From positions 1-11,702 of the forward strand of contig JASLHL010000032.1 in NCBI GenBank assembly GCA_030152225.1: a stretch of DNA of 11,702 nt, in the 5' to 3' direction. Positions 1 to 7,541 of this stretch are shown here, one piece after another. Each line of letters begins with the position of its first letter. Position 1 is the first letter of the stretch. Origin of the DNA: Flavobacterium sp. Lineage in GTDB: Bacteria > Bacteroidota > Bacteroidia > Flavobacteriales > Flavobacteriaceae. The notes under the pieces were generated by a model. It saw nothing but the letters and a program-made list of their open reading frames with translations, was not told the origin of the DNA and made no database searches. The position numbers and the translations under genes are program-made.

Positions 1-1097
1 CAATAAGCCAGGCACAAGTGAAAGGAAAAGAACAAGACCCTAAAGCCATGGAAAACGAAGCTCTTCCTGCGTTGACGGATCGTTCTTTAAAAGACTTCGA
101 CTTTAAAATAAGTCAAATTGCCGTTGAAATTCAAAATACAACCGTACGAGAAAAAGAACAGTTGCGCGTTCGCGTGGATTCGATTAACAATCTAGTGGAT
201 CTTGATCTGATGACAGAAGAAGCAGGACAAAAATTAAAGTCGACTTACGCCAAAGAAGCCTCCGAGAAGATTGAAAGAACGGCTGCACTGATGCAAGATA
301 GCCTGACATTGGCTGTGCAAAATCAGGTAGATTACGCCATGAAGAGCGGAGAATACCTCAAAATAGCAGATACTAGACAAAGAGGAACTGATATTTTGAT
401 AGAAAGGCCGTTTAACTATGAGAAGAAAGGCGAAAAAATGACCAGTGAAAAGCGAACCACTTTTCGTTTAAGTTTGGCTTATGGAATAAGCAATTTGGAG
501 ACGGAGGGAGCATTTGCCAATTCGGAAATACGCTATATTCCTTCTAATCTGATTCAGGGAGGATTTTATTTGAAAACACGCCTAGAAAAAAACAAAAGTT
601 TCCTGTATCTGCGCTATGGGATTGGCTGGACTTACAGTAACTTAAAATCAACAGGCCACCGTTATTTTACAGTAGAAAACGGAGAAACGATTTTGGTAGA
701 GCACGAAAAAAACCTGCGAAAAGCAAGATTAACAGTTGGAAGTATTCAAGTGCCTATTTACTTGGAGTTTGATTGGTCGAAACCCGTGATCGATGAAAAA
801 ACAGGAAAAAAGTATTTTAGAAGTGAAGAGTCTTGGCGTGGGGGAATTGGCGCTTTTGTAAATGTCGATGACAAAGACAGCAAAGGACATCAAGTGTATC
901 GCTACCGAGAAGATGGAGTAGAGTACCGCGTGGATGAAAAAGGCAACTTGGGTATTAATCGCGTGCGATACGGTGTTGGCGCTTATTTTGGATACCGCGC
1001 TTGGTCCTTGCAGTTCCAATACGAGTTAACCCCTCTTTTTAAACACAATAGTATCAAACAAAATATATGGTCTTGCGCTATACGAATGGATATCTAA
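1..1097 (+). CDS. Outer-membrane beta-barrel protein with helical N-terminal region (5' partial)
   Basis: The reading frame is open to the left edge. The first in-frame residues, ISQAQ before V-K-G-K, look like the end of a signal peptide (cleavage near A-Q), so the true start lies just outside the window and the in-frame GTG at 18 is not the start. About 115 residues after the cleavage site are charged and helix-rich, with runs of E, K, R and Q (for example KEQLRVRVDSI), possibly coiled-coil. From about codon 145 the pattern changes to alternating aromatic and polar strands (TTFRLSLAYGI, FLYLRYGIGWTY, YFGYRAWSLQFQYEL), typical of an 8- to 10-strand outer-membrane barrel of the OmpA/PorT-like kind. 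No catalytic motif is visible. The stop is 11 bases before the next gene, so it is probably co-transcribed with the two paralogs behind it. The barrel assignment is fairly safe; the specific function is unknown. Confidence 0.75.
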   Translation, partial: ISQAQVKGKEQDPKAMENEALPALTDRSLKDFDFKISQIAVEIQNTTVREKEQLRVRVDSINNLVDLDLMTEEAGQKLKSTYAKEASEKIERTAALMQDSLTLAVQNQVDYAMKSGEYLKIADTRQRGTDILIERPFNYEKKGEKMTSEKRTTFRLSLAYGISNLETEGAFANSEIRYIPSNLIQGGFYLKTRLEKNKSFLYLRYGIGWTYSNLKSTGHRYFTVENGETILVEHEKNLRKARLTVGSIQVPIYLEFDWSKPVIDEKTGKKYFRSEESWRGGIGAFVNVDDKDSKGHQVYRYREDGVEYRVDEKGNLGINRVRYGVGAYFGYRAWSLQFQYELTPLFKHNSIKQNIWSCAIRMDI

Positions 1098-1108
1098 ATA
1101 GAAAGAAT

Positions 1109-2311
1109 ATGAAAAAAAGTATACAACTTTATAGCGTCTTGTTCGTTTTTCTTGGGAGCTTGCTTGGACTTCAGGCTCAAACCCAAGTATTGAAAGGAAC
1201 AGTTATGGATCGTCAATCTCGAATGGGAATTGAAGGCGTCATGGTGAGTACTCCTGAGGGCACTGATTTTACATTGACCAATAGCGAAGGAGATTTTGTA
1301 TTGGAGGTAAGTGAACAAGTAGCCTCAGTTTGGTTTAGTCAGATCAATTATGAGGTCAAAGCGGTAAGTACCCAAGCAGCCATGTTGATTGAATTAGAGG
1401 CGAGAAGCAACGAACTAGAAGAAATTATAGTGCTGACTAAACCCCTGAAAACGGTTTTTGGCTCTGCATTAGAACGAGTGACGCAAGCCGTGGAACAAGG
1501 AGATCGCTATCAAACCTACGTTAGAGCATTTAATCTAATCAATGACGATCTAAGTAATGTAGCCGACGGTCTTGTGGATTTTTATATTGAAAATCCCAAA
1601 AAACACCCTGTAATTAATGTCAAGCAAAATCGAGTTCTAACGGCTAAAACAGAGGTAAGTAGTGAAGATAATTTAGACGAGATGCTCAATGTAATAGGGG
1701 TGGAGGGTTTGCGCTACGCTATTGGAGATAAACAGCGCGTACGCGATCTTCAAACCATATTAAAGCGAGAAAAGGACTATGAATATGTAATAAAAAAACA
1801 AAAGGGAATTCGAGGAGAAGAAACAATTGTCGTTGAGTTTCATCCAAAAGAAAACTTAAAAGGATGGCAGTATTACAAGGGGCATATGGTGTTTACAGCC
1901 GACCAAGAGTATTTATTGTCGTATCGCTATGCTTTGGCAGAAAGTTATAAGCACAAACGAGTAGAACTTCCTATGATTTTTGCTCGAATGTTTTTCCAAG
2001 ATATGGAATACCGTGGAATCTATCGTAAGTATTTAGAAGACTACCAGTTGTCCTATGTGGCCATTTATAGTAATATCGATTTGAGAAGTAAATTATTGGG
2101 CAATAATAACATCGTTATCTTGGAAGAGCTGGTGGTAAACAACATCAGTAAAAATGAAACGCTCCCACCTAAGTTGGAAAAGGAATTAAATCTTTTTGGT
2201 AGACAAAGCAATTACCAAACCGAGTTCTGGAAAAATAGAAATATCCGATTGCTTACAGCAAGAGAACAAAATACGTTGAAAACACTAGAAATGGTACAGC
2301 AAACAAACTAG
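1109..2311 (+). CDS. Exported CarboxypepD_reg-like domain protein, paralog 1
   Basis: The ATG at 1109 is chosen because it begins a clear signal peptide (MKKSIQLYSVLFVFLGSLLG, then LQAQ); the frame is open further upstream but would overlap the previous gene. Residues about 28-95 match the carboxypeptidase regulatory-like beta-sandwich (GTVMDR, GIEGVMVST, LTNSEGDFVLEV). This is followed by ELEEIIVL at 102-109, reminiscent of the segment after the same domain in SusC/TonB-dependent proteins, but no plug or barrel follows. The remaining 290 residues have no family I can name; conserved blocks are LSNVADGLVDFYIENP (148-163), GEETIVVEF (236-244), GWQYYKGHMVFTADQ (252-266) and YQTEFWKN (369-376). 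The protein is probably periplasmic or attached to the outer membrane. It is about half identical by eye to the next gene, 42 bases downstream, and likely belongs to one operon with both neighbours. Confidence 0.8.
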   Translation: MKKSIQLYSVLFVFLGSLLGLQAQTQVLKGTVMDRQSRMGIEGVMVSTPEGTDFTLTNSEGDFVLEVSEQVASVWFSQINYEVKAVSTQAAMLIELEARSNELEEIIVLTKPLKTVFGSALERVTQAVEQGDRYQTYVRAFNLINDDLSNVADGLVDFYIENPKKHPVINVKQNRVLTAKTEVSSEDNLDEMLNVIGVEGLRYAIGDKQRVRDLQTILKREKDYEYVIKKQKGIRGEETIVVEFHPKENLKGWQYYKGHMVFTADQEYLLSYRYALAESYKHKRVELPMIFARMFFQDMEYRGIYRKYLEDYQLSYVAIYSNIDLRSKLLGNNNIVILEELVVNNISKNETLPPKLEKELNLFGRQSNYQTEFWKNRNIRLLTAREQNTLKTLEMVQQTN

Positions 2312-2353
2312 GTGGTCTTTTTTGATGCGAACTGCTAACTAAATCCGAATAAT

Positions 2354-3553
2354 ATGAGTAAAACGATACAAGTTTATAGCGCCTTTTTAATTTTTCTTGG
2401 AAGTGTGTTTGGGCTTCAGGCACAAACCCACGTACTGAATGGAACAGTCGTTGATCGTCATTCTCAAAAGGGAATTGAGGGAGTTGTTATTAGTACCGCT
2501 GATGGAATGAGTTATACCTTGACCAATGATGAAGGTAATTTTGAATTAACAATAGACAATCAGGTAGAATCTCTATGGTTTAGTCAGATGAATTACCATG
2601 TAAAAGAGGTGAGTACAACGACTGCCAGGTTAATTGAACTTGATCTGATCAATAAAAATTTAGAGGAAATTGTCCTGTTTGCTAAACCGTTAGCTATTGT
2701 TTTTAGTTCCGCCTTACAAAAAGCAAACAATTTCGTTGAGAAAGGAGACGTGTATCGAACGTATTCAAGAGAATTTAATATGGTCAATGAAACGTTGAGT
2801 AATGTAGCAGATGGGTTAGTCGATTACTATATTGAAAAACCAACGAAAACACCTAAAATTGAAGTGAAACAAAATCGAGTTTTTTATTCGCCAAAGGGTC
2901 GTGAAGATGTTGGTTTGGAGGAAATAATGAATACGATGGGTGAAGGTGATATAAGGACGTTTCTTACCGATGAGAACAATATTGAAAAAGTAAAAAATAT
3001 TTTGGAACAACAAGATACCTACGATTTTGTAACTAGAAAGAAGATTGGAATCAAAGGAGAAGAAACAATTGTCGTTGAGTTTGCACCAAAAGAAAATTTA
3101 AAGGGATGGAAATATTATGAAGGTTATGTTGTTTTTACAGCGGATCAACACTATTTGCTCGAATATAAAATGGGGTTGTCTAAACCGTATGAAAAAAATC
3201 GAAAAGTGCATAATTTTCTCATTGCAAAAGCCTATATCAATGATTTTGTTTGGCAAGGGGTGTATCACAGACAAGGAGATCAGTATTTCTTGTTCTATAA
3301 ATCAGCTCAGTCGGATATTGAGTTGATACGCAAAAAATGGGGAACTAATAGAATTAATAGGTTAAGAGAGGTACAAGTGAATCAAATTGAAAAAAATGTA
3401 GCGATTCCCCCAATAGATAAACTGAGGAGAATGAGTCTTTTTTCATTGGAAAGTCATTATCAAACCGAATTTTGGAAAAATCAAAATAGTCGACTATTGT
3501 CCAAAAGTGAAGAAGCCATCCTCCGAGCACTAGAAGAAAGAAGTCAACAATAA
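2354..3553 (+). CDS. Exported CarboxypepD_reg-like domain protein, paralog 2
   Basis: This is a tandem paralog of the preceding gene, 399 against 400 residues and collinear throughout. It starts MSKTIQVYSAFLIFLGSVFG, a signal peptide ending near LQAQ. The CarboxypepD_reg-like domain covers about residues 28-95 (GTVVDRHSQKGIEGV, LTNDEGNFEL), followed by NLEEIVLF. The same C-terminal blocks recur: LSNVADGLVDYYIEKP, GEETIVVEF, GWKYYEGYVVFTADQ and YQTEFWKN. The middle (around GREDVGLEEIMNTMGEG) and the region between FTADQ and YQTEFWKN have diverged most. At DNA level 3055-3082 is identical to 1813-1840 over 28 bases, pointing to fairly recent duplication, gene conversion or strong constraint. 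It is the last gene of its operon, with an intrinsic terminator 14 bases after the stop. No enzymatic motif is seen and the function is unknown. Confidence 0.8.
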   Translation: MSKTIQVYSAFLIFLGSVFGLQAQTHVLNGTVVDRHSQKGIEGVVISTADGMSYTLTNDEGNFELTIDNQVESLWFSQMNYHVKEVSTTTARLIELDLINKNLEEIVLFAKPLAIVFSSALQKANNFVEKGDVYRTYSREFNMVNETLSNVADGLVDYYIEKPTKTPKIEVKQNRVFYSPKGREDVGLEEIMNTMGEGDIRTFLTDENNIEKVKNILEQQDTYDFVTRKKIGIKGEETIVVEFAPKENLKGWKYYEGYVVFTADQHYLLEYKMGLSKPYEKNRKVHNFLIAKAYINDFVWQGVYHRQGDQYFLFYKSAQSDIELIRKKWGTNRINRLREVQVNQIEKNVAIPPIDKLRRMSLFSLESHYQTEFWKNQNSRLLSKSEEAILRALEERSQQ

Positions 3554-3567
3554 TCATTTACAAATCT

Positions 3568-3605
3568 AAAGAAGTTGTTTTTACCATAAAGCAACTTCTT
3601 TTTTT
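3568..3605 (+). terminator. Intrinsic terminator of the envelope operon
   Basis: The arms AAAGAAGTTG (3568-3577) and CAACTTCTTT (3592-3601) pair perfectly. Pairing continues inward to 3581/3588 with one G-U pair, giving a 14-bp stem around a six-base loop (3582-3587). A run of seven T follows (3599-3605). It sits 14 bases after the stop of paralog 2 and ends transcription of that operon ahead of dnaG. Confidence 0.85.
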
Positions 3606-3612
3606 ATCTTTG
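3605..3612 (+). promoter_or_regulatory. Candidate dnaG promoter (-7 box)
   Basis: TATCTTTG matches the Bacteroidota -7 consensus TAnnTTTG and lies 17 bases before the dnaG ATG. Its first base is the last T of the preceding terminator. The position 19 bases upstream, where TTTG is expected, reads TACC inside the terminator loop, so the -33 box is poor. Transcription would begin only about 10 bases before the start codon, giving a very short leader. The box matches well; activity is inferred. Confidence 0.5.
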
Positions 3613-3629
3613 TGGAACAAATATAAACT

Positions 3630-5606
3630 ATGATTTCCAAAAGTACCATTGATACTGTTTTCGATACGGCTCGTGTAGAGGAGGTAATTGGCGACTTTGT
3701 CAATTTAAAAAAAGCAGGAGCCAATTACAGGGGGTTGAGTCCTTTCGTCAATGAAAAGACACCTTCTTTTATGGTATCCCCTGTAAAGCAAATTTGGAAA
3801 GACTTTAGTTCAGGTAAAGGCGGAAATGCCATTACCTTTTTGATGGAGCATGAACATTTCTCTTATCCAGAAGCTATCCGCTATTTAGCGCGAAAATACG
3901 GAATCGAAATAGAGGAAACGGAACAGACTGATGCAGAGAAAGAACAGCTGAATGAAAAGGAAAGTATGTTTATCGTATCAGAATTCGCCAAGACCTATTT
4001 TGAAGATACGTTATCTAATACGGAAGAAGGAAGAGCCATTGGGTTGTCCTATTTCAAAGAAAGAGGGTTTACCTCCGATACCATTAAGGCCTTTGGCTTG
4101 GGATATTCTCCAGATAAATGGGATGCCTTTACCGAAGAGGCCTTAAAAAAAGGGTACTCGCTCGAATACTTGGAAAAAACAGGATTGACTATCGTCAAGG
4201 ATGACAAGCGCTTTGATCGATTTAAAGGGCGCGTCATGTTTCCTATTCAAAGCATGTCAGGCAGGGTATTGGGCTTTGGTGGACGTATTCTGTCCAATGA
4301 TAAAAAAGCGGCCAAATACCTCAATTCACCCGAAAGCGATATTTACCACAAGAGTAAGGTGTTGTATGGTATCGCACATGCCAAGCAGGAAATAGCGAAA
4401 AAAGACAACTGTTATCTAGTGGAAGGCTATACGGATGTCATCCAAATGCACCAAACTGGAGTGAAAAACGTAGTGGCTTCTTCAGGAACAGCCTTGACCC
4501 CTGACCAAATTCAATTAATCAGTCGATTGACCCAAAACATTACCATGCTTTTTGATGGTGATGCGGCGGGAATTAGAGCTTCTTTTCGAGGCGTTGACTT
4601 AATTCTCGAAGCTGGAATGAATGTGCGTATTTGTCCCCTTCCTGATGGAGAAGATCCCGATAGCTTTGCACGTAAACACACCCTTGAAGAATTAGAAACC
4701 TATTTTGAGGAAAATGCAACTGATTTTATTCGTTTCAAAGCCAATGCTTTGATGGTAGAATCAAAAGGAGATCCCATTAAAAAAGCGGAGATTATTCGCG
4801 ATATGGTGACGAGTATTTCAAAAATACCCGATCCCATTAAAAGGGAAATCTACATTCAAGAGTGTTCGAGAATCATGGATATCTCGGAAGAAGTGATTTT
4901 TACTTCACTTGCACAAATAAGTAAGAAGGAGGTCGCAGACGCCAATAAAAAGTTCACCCAGGAACGTCGACAGATGGAAGTGGTGCATGCAGAAAAAAAG
5001 CCAGAAGAAAGTACAGTCGATGCACTTTATCTTTTGGAACAGCGCATCATTGAAATCCTGTTGTTGTATGGCAATGAAGAAGAACAATTTGTCGAGCTCG
5101 TTTTTGAAACCAATGAAGATGACGAAATTGTAGAGGTGGAGCATAAAATCGTACAAAAGGTATACGAGCGGATCTACTTGAGCTTGCAAGAAGATGAAGT
5201 GCAGTTGACCAATCCCGTTTTTAAACGACTTTATGCGGATATTATGACTTTCTACCACAACAATGCGTGGAGTTTGGAAGATTACCTCAAGCGCTTAGAT
5301 AGTGAATTATCCGGACAAGTGACAACCATTCTCATGGAAGAAGAAAAGGAGAACCTACATAAATGGGAATCGCAAAATATTTTTGTCAAGCAAAAAAAAG
5401 ATGGGATTGCCCAATATACTACAGAAACGATCCTAACCCTTCGGATGCATTTAGTAAATTCAATTATTGAGAAGTATAAAAGTAAACTTGGAGGCGTAGA
5501 ACAAGATCGCGCATTTGAAATACTCGGAATAATTATGGATTATTCTACCTTAATGAATACTTTTTCGAAACGATTGGGCCAAGTTACCACCCGATTTAGG
5601 CTATAA
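3630..5606 (+). CDS. dnaG: DNA primase DnaG lacking the zinc ligands
   Basis: Replicative primase, which makes RNA primers at the fork in partnership with the DnaB helicase. At 658 residues it is somewhat longer than the roughly 580-600 usual for the family. The N-terminal domain (about 1-95) keeps the fold signature PF.NEKTPSF and GGNAITFL. The four canonical zinc ligands (C40, H43, C61, C64 in E. coli, recalled from memory) align here with S37, V40, D58 and S61, so no zinc site of that kind can form. The core and TOPRIM domain are intact: EGYTDV with E265 and D269, DGDAAG with D309 and D311, and DPD with D342 and D344. Residues about 440-658 would be the DnaB-interacting region, which is poorly conserved. 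The ATG at 3630 gives the standard N-terminus (MISKSTIDTVFDTARVEEVI). It is flanked by terminators on both sides and so appears monocistronic. Confidence 0.96.
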   Translation: MISKSTIDTVFDTARVEEVIGDFVNLKKAGANYRGLSPFVNEKTPSFMVSPVKQIWKDFSSGKGGNAITFLMEHEHFSYPEAIRYLARKYGIEIEETEQTDAEKEQLNEKESMFIVSEFAKTYFEDTLSNTEEGRAIGLSYFKERGFTSDTIKAFGLGYSPDKWDAFTEEALKKGYSLEYLEKTGLTIVKDDKRFDRFKGRVMFPIQSMSGRVLGFGGRILSNDKKAAKYLNSPESDIYHKSKVLYGIAHAKQEIAKKDNCYLVEGYTDVIQMHQTGVKNVVASSGTALTPDQIQLISRLTQNITMLFDGDAAGIRASFRGVDLILEAGMNVRICPLPDGEDPDSFARKHTLEELETYFEENATDFIRFKANALMVESKGDPIKKAEIIRDMVTSISKIPDPIKREIYIQECSRIMDISEEVIFTSLAQISKKEVADANKKFTQERRQMEVVHAEKKPEESTVDALYLLEQRIIEILLLYGNEEEQFVELVFETNEDDEIVEVEHKIVQKVYERIYLSLQEDEVQLTNPVFKRLYADIMTFYHNNAWSLEDYLKRLDSELSGQVTTILMEEEKENLHKWESQNIFVKQKKDGIAQYTTETILTLRMHLVNSIIEKYKSKLGGVEQDRAFEILGIIMDYSTLMNTFSKRLGQVTTRFRL

Positions 5607-5611
5607 AATAG

Positions 5612-5640
5612 AAACCTCATATACAATGAGGTTTTTTTTT
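5612..5640 (+). terminator. Intrinsic terminator of dnaG
   Basis: AAACCTCAT (5612-5620) and ATGAGGTTT (5626-5634) form a perfect 9-bp stem with a five-base loop. It runs into a stretch of nine T (5632-5640) and starts five bases after the dnaG stop codon. Confidence 0.9.
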
Positions 5641-5932
5641 GCGCTATTTTTTTTGATTTAGAACCGCTTGGGCTAAAAATAAGTAATAAATCAAAATGGA
5701 AATTAGATTTTAAGATGTAAAAATGCAAAAAAAACAACCTTTAGTATGGATAAAGGTAATATTATGATTTTTTTAAAATACAGATGCTAAAATTAAATAC
5801 TAACACTAAATTTTTATATATTTGATTATTGATTATTCTTATTTTTAAGGTTTTTAATATATAAGAAGATTGATTTGAGAATAGTTCTAATTATTTTGTT
5901 TTTTGTTAAAAAGAAAAACAGCTTTTATTAAG

Positions 5933-5947
5933 GTTTATTTAATAAAC
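5933..5947. repeat. Short palindrome, possible operator
   Basis: GTTTATT-T-AATAAAC is a perfect 7-base inverted repeat around one central base. It lies about 165 bases upstream of the aspA start. It could be a dimer-binding operator, but such palindromes also arise by chance in DNA this rich in A and T. Confidence 0.3.
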
Positions 5948-6029
5948 AAGAGGTGGGTTTCATTAATATATGAAAAAAAAATAAAATATTCAATGTGATT
6001 TTGTCATACAAGATTTTTTTTTGTAGCAT

Positions 6030-6037
6030 TATTTTTG
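6030..6037 (+). promoter_or_regulatory. Candidate aspA -7 box
   Basis: TATTTTTG matches TAnnTTTG and would start transcription about 65-70 bases before the aspA ATG. The place expected for a -33 TTTG (6007-6010) reads TACA, so the upstream half is missing; this would fit an activator-dependent promoter or a chance match. A second -7-like box at 5817-5824 also lacks a good -33 partner. Confidence 0.3.
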
Positions 6038-6112
6038 ATGTATAAAATAAAGCATAGCATGCAAATAGAAATAAGATAAAGTATTTACCATAATAATAAA
6101 ATTTTAAAGCAT

Positions 6113-7522
6113 ATGAAAGATACAAGAAGAGAACACGATTTTTTAGGCGAATTAGATATTCCAAATGACAAATATTACGGTGTTCAAACATTTCGTGCAG
6201 TTGAGAATTTCACTATTACAGGGATTACCCTTAATCACGAAAAAGGATTAATCAAGGCTTTAGGCGAAGTAAAAAAAGCAGCTGCATTAGCAAATAGAGA
6301 CTGCGGAGTGTTAGATGCAAAAATTGCTGAGGCAATCTGTTTCGCTTGTGATCAAGTAATAGCTGGAAAATACGACGATCAGTTTGTCAGTGATTTAATC
6401 CAGGGTGGAGCAGGAACTTCAGTAAACATGAATGCCAATGAAGTAATTGCCAATGTTGCCTTGGAATACCTTGGACACAAAAAAGGAGAATACCAATACG
6501 TGCATCCTAATAATCACGTAAACTGTTCTCAATCTACAAACGATGCATACCCAACAGCTTTTCGCTTGGCCTTGTACTATAAATTGGACGGTTTTTGTCA
6601 AATTATTGCCAATTTAGAAAAAGCCTTTGCAGCCAAAGGGGAGCAATTTAAAAATGTGCTAAAAATGGGACGTACCCAATTGCAAGACGCGGTTCCGATG
6701 ACGTTAGGTCAAGAGTTTCACGCTTTTGCAACAACCGTAGGAGAAGACTTATTGCGCCTGCGCGAAGCACAACGCCTCATCCTTGAAGTAAATATGGGAG
6801 CAACGGCAATTGGAACTAAAGTGAATGCTCCTGAAGCATATCCTGAATTATGTGTGAAGTACTTGGCTAAAGAAACGGGATTGCCGTTGGTATTATCTCC
6901 GGATCTGATCGAAGCAACAAGTGATACAGGTGCTTATGTGCAAATTATGGGTACAGTAAAACGTGCTGCAATCAAAATATCAAAAATATGTAATGATTTG
7001 CGTTTGTTGAGTTCAGGTCCGCGTACGGGATTAAATGAGATCAATCTTCCTGCACGTCAACCGGGTTCTTCTATTATGCCTGGAAAAGTAAATCCAGTAA
7101 TTCCTGAAGTAGTGAACCAAACGTGTTTTTATGTTATTGGACAAGATTTAACAGTGACAATGGCCGCAGAAGCAGGTCAACTTCAATTAAATGTAATGGA
7201 ACCTGTTATTGGTTTTGCACTGTTTACCTCTTTAGAATACTTAGGCAATAGCTTAAATACACTGATTGAAAAATGTATTGTAGGAATTACAGCCAATGAA
7301 GAACATTGTGCCAACTTGGTCATGAACAGTATTGGAATCGTAACACAACTAAATCCTATTCTAGGCTATGAAGCTTGTGCTAGTGTTGCAGGCGAAGCTC
7401 TATTGTCTGGTAAAAGTGTGCACCAAATTGTTGTGGAAGAACGCAAGTTGATTACACAGGCAAAATGGGATGAGGTTTATTCATTAGAAAACTTAATTCA
7501 TCCAAAATTAATTGTATCCTAA
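6113..7522 (+). CDS. aspA: Aspartate ammonia-lyase (aspartase)
   Basis: Cytoplasmic enzyme that reversibly splits L-aspartate into fumarate and ammonia. At 469 residues it has the usual length, and the start is typical for the family (ELDIPNDKYYGVQTFRAVENF region). Fumarase/aspartase superfamily signatures are complete: GTSVNMNANEV (101-111), NHVNCSQSTNDAYPT (134-148), GRTQLQDAVP (186-195) and the flexible catalytic loop GSSIMPGKVNP (318-328), whose second serine, S320, is the expected catalytic base. The aspartase-like N-terminal part and the neighbouring asparaginase favour aspartase over fumarase C or argininosuccinate lyase. The asparaginase gene follows after 19 bases, so the two are probably one transcript that takes asparagine to fumarate. 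The ATG at 6113 has no evident Shine-Dalgarno sequence, as is common in Bacteroidota. Confidence 0.94.
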   Translation: MKDTRREHDFLGELDIPNDKYYGVQTFRAVENFTITGITLNHEKGLIKALGEVKKAAALANRDCGVLDAKIAEAICFACDQVIAGKYDDQFVSDLIQGGAGTSVNMNANEVIANVALEYLGHKKGEYQYVHPNNHVNCSQSTNDAYPTAFRLALYYKLDGFCQIIANLEKAFAAKGEQFKNVLKMGRTQLQDAVPMTLGQEFHAFATTVGEDLLRLREAQRLILEVNMGATAIGTKVNAPEAYPELCVKYLAKETGLPLVLSPDLIEATSDTGAYVQIMGTVKRAAIKISKICNDLRLLSSGPRTGLNEINLPARQPGSSIMPGKVNPVIPEVVNQTCFYVIGQDLTVTMAAEAGQLQLNVMEPVIGFALFTSLEYLGNSLNTLIEKCIVGITANEEHCANLVMNSIGIVTQLNPILGYEACASVAGEALLSGKSVHQIVVEERKLITQAKWDEVYSLENLIHPKLIVS

Positions 7523-7541
7523 ACTAAAATCACACGATAAT

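Larger units (their letters stand above)
5641..6112. other. AT-rich gene-free region upstream of aspA
   Basis: No convincing gene is seen on either strand; the open frames here are short, low-complexity stretches rich in F, L, K and I. The stretch is markedly more AT-rich than the flanking genes. It contains two matches to the -7 box TAnnTTTG (TATATTTG at 5817-5824 and TATTTTTG at 6030-6037), an exact 7-1-7 palindrome at 5933-5947, and a short inverted repeat TTGT-cat-ACAA at 6001-6011. It most likely holds the control region of the aspA cluster. Its length suggests several protein-binding sites or an unrecognised leader RNA, but nothing here proves either. Confidence 0.5.

Noticed and set aside
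18..20. GTG as start codon of the first gene
   Set aside because: The frame is open to the window edge and the residues before it (ISQAQ) read as the end of a signal peptide, so the gene begins outside the window.
4905..5258. 117-codon minus-strand frame inside dnaG
   Set aside because: It is the antisense shadow of a clearly coding primase gene with no independent support.
5994..6008. CRP-like site (TGTGA, five bases, TCATA)
   Set aside because: The half-site spacing is five rather than six and the second half is imperfect; in DNA this AT-rich it is not convincing.
5928..6191. Possible minus-strand small protein upstream of aspA
   Set aside because: The composition is low-complexity F, L, Y and K from AT-rich noncoding DNA, it runs into the aspA coding region, and no start context or family is recognisable.
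7512..7541. Upstream ATG for the asparaginase
   Set aside because: It overlaps the end of aspA and would bury the signal peptide behind a charged stretch; the ATG at 7542 fits an exported enzyme.
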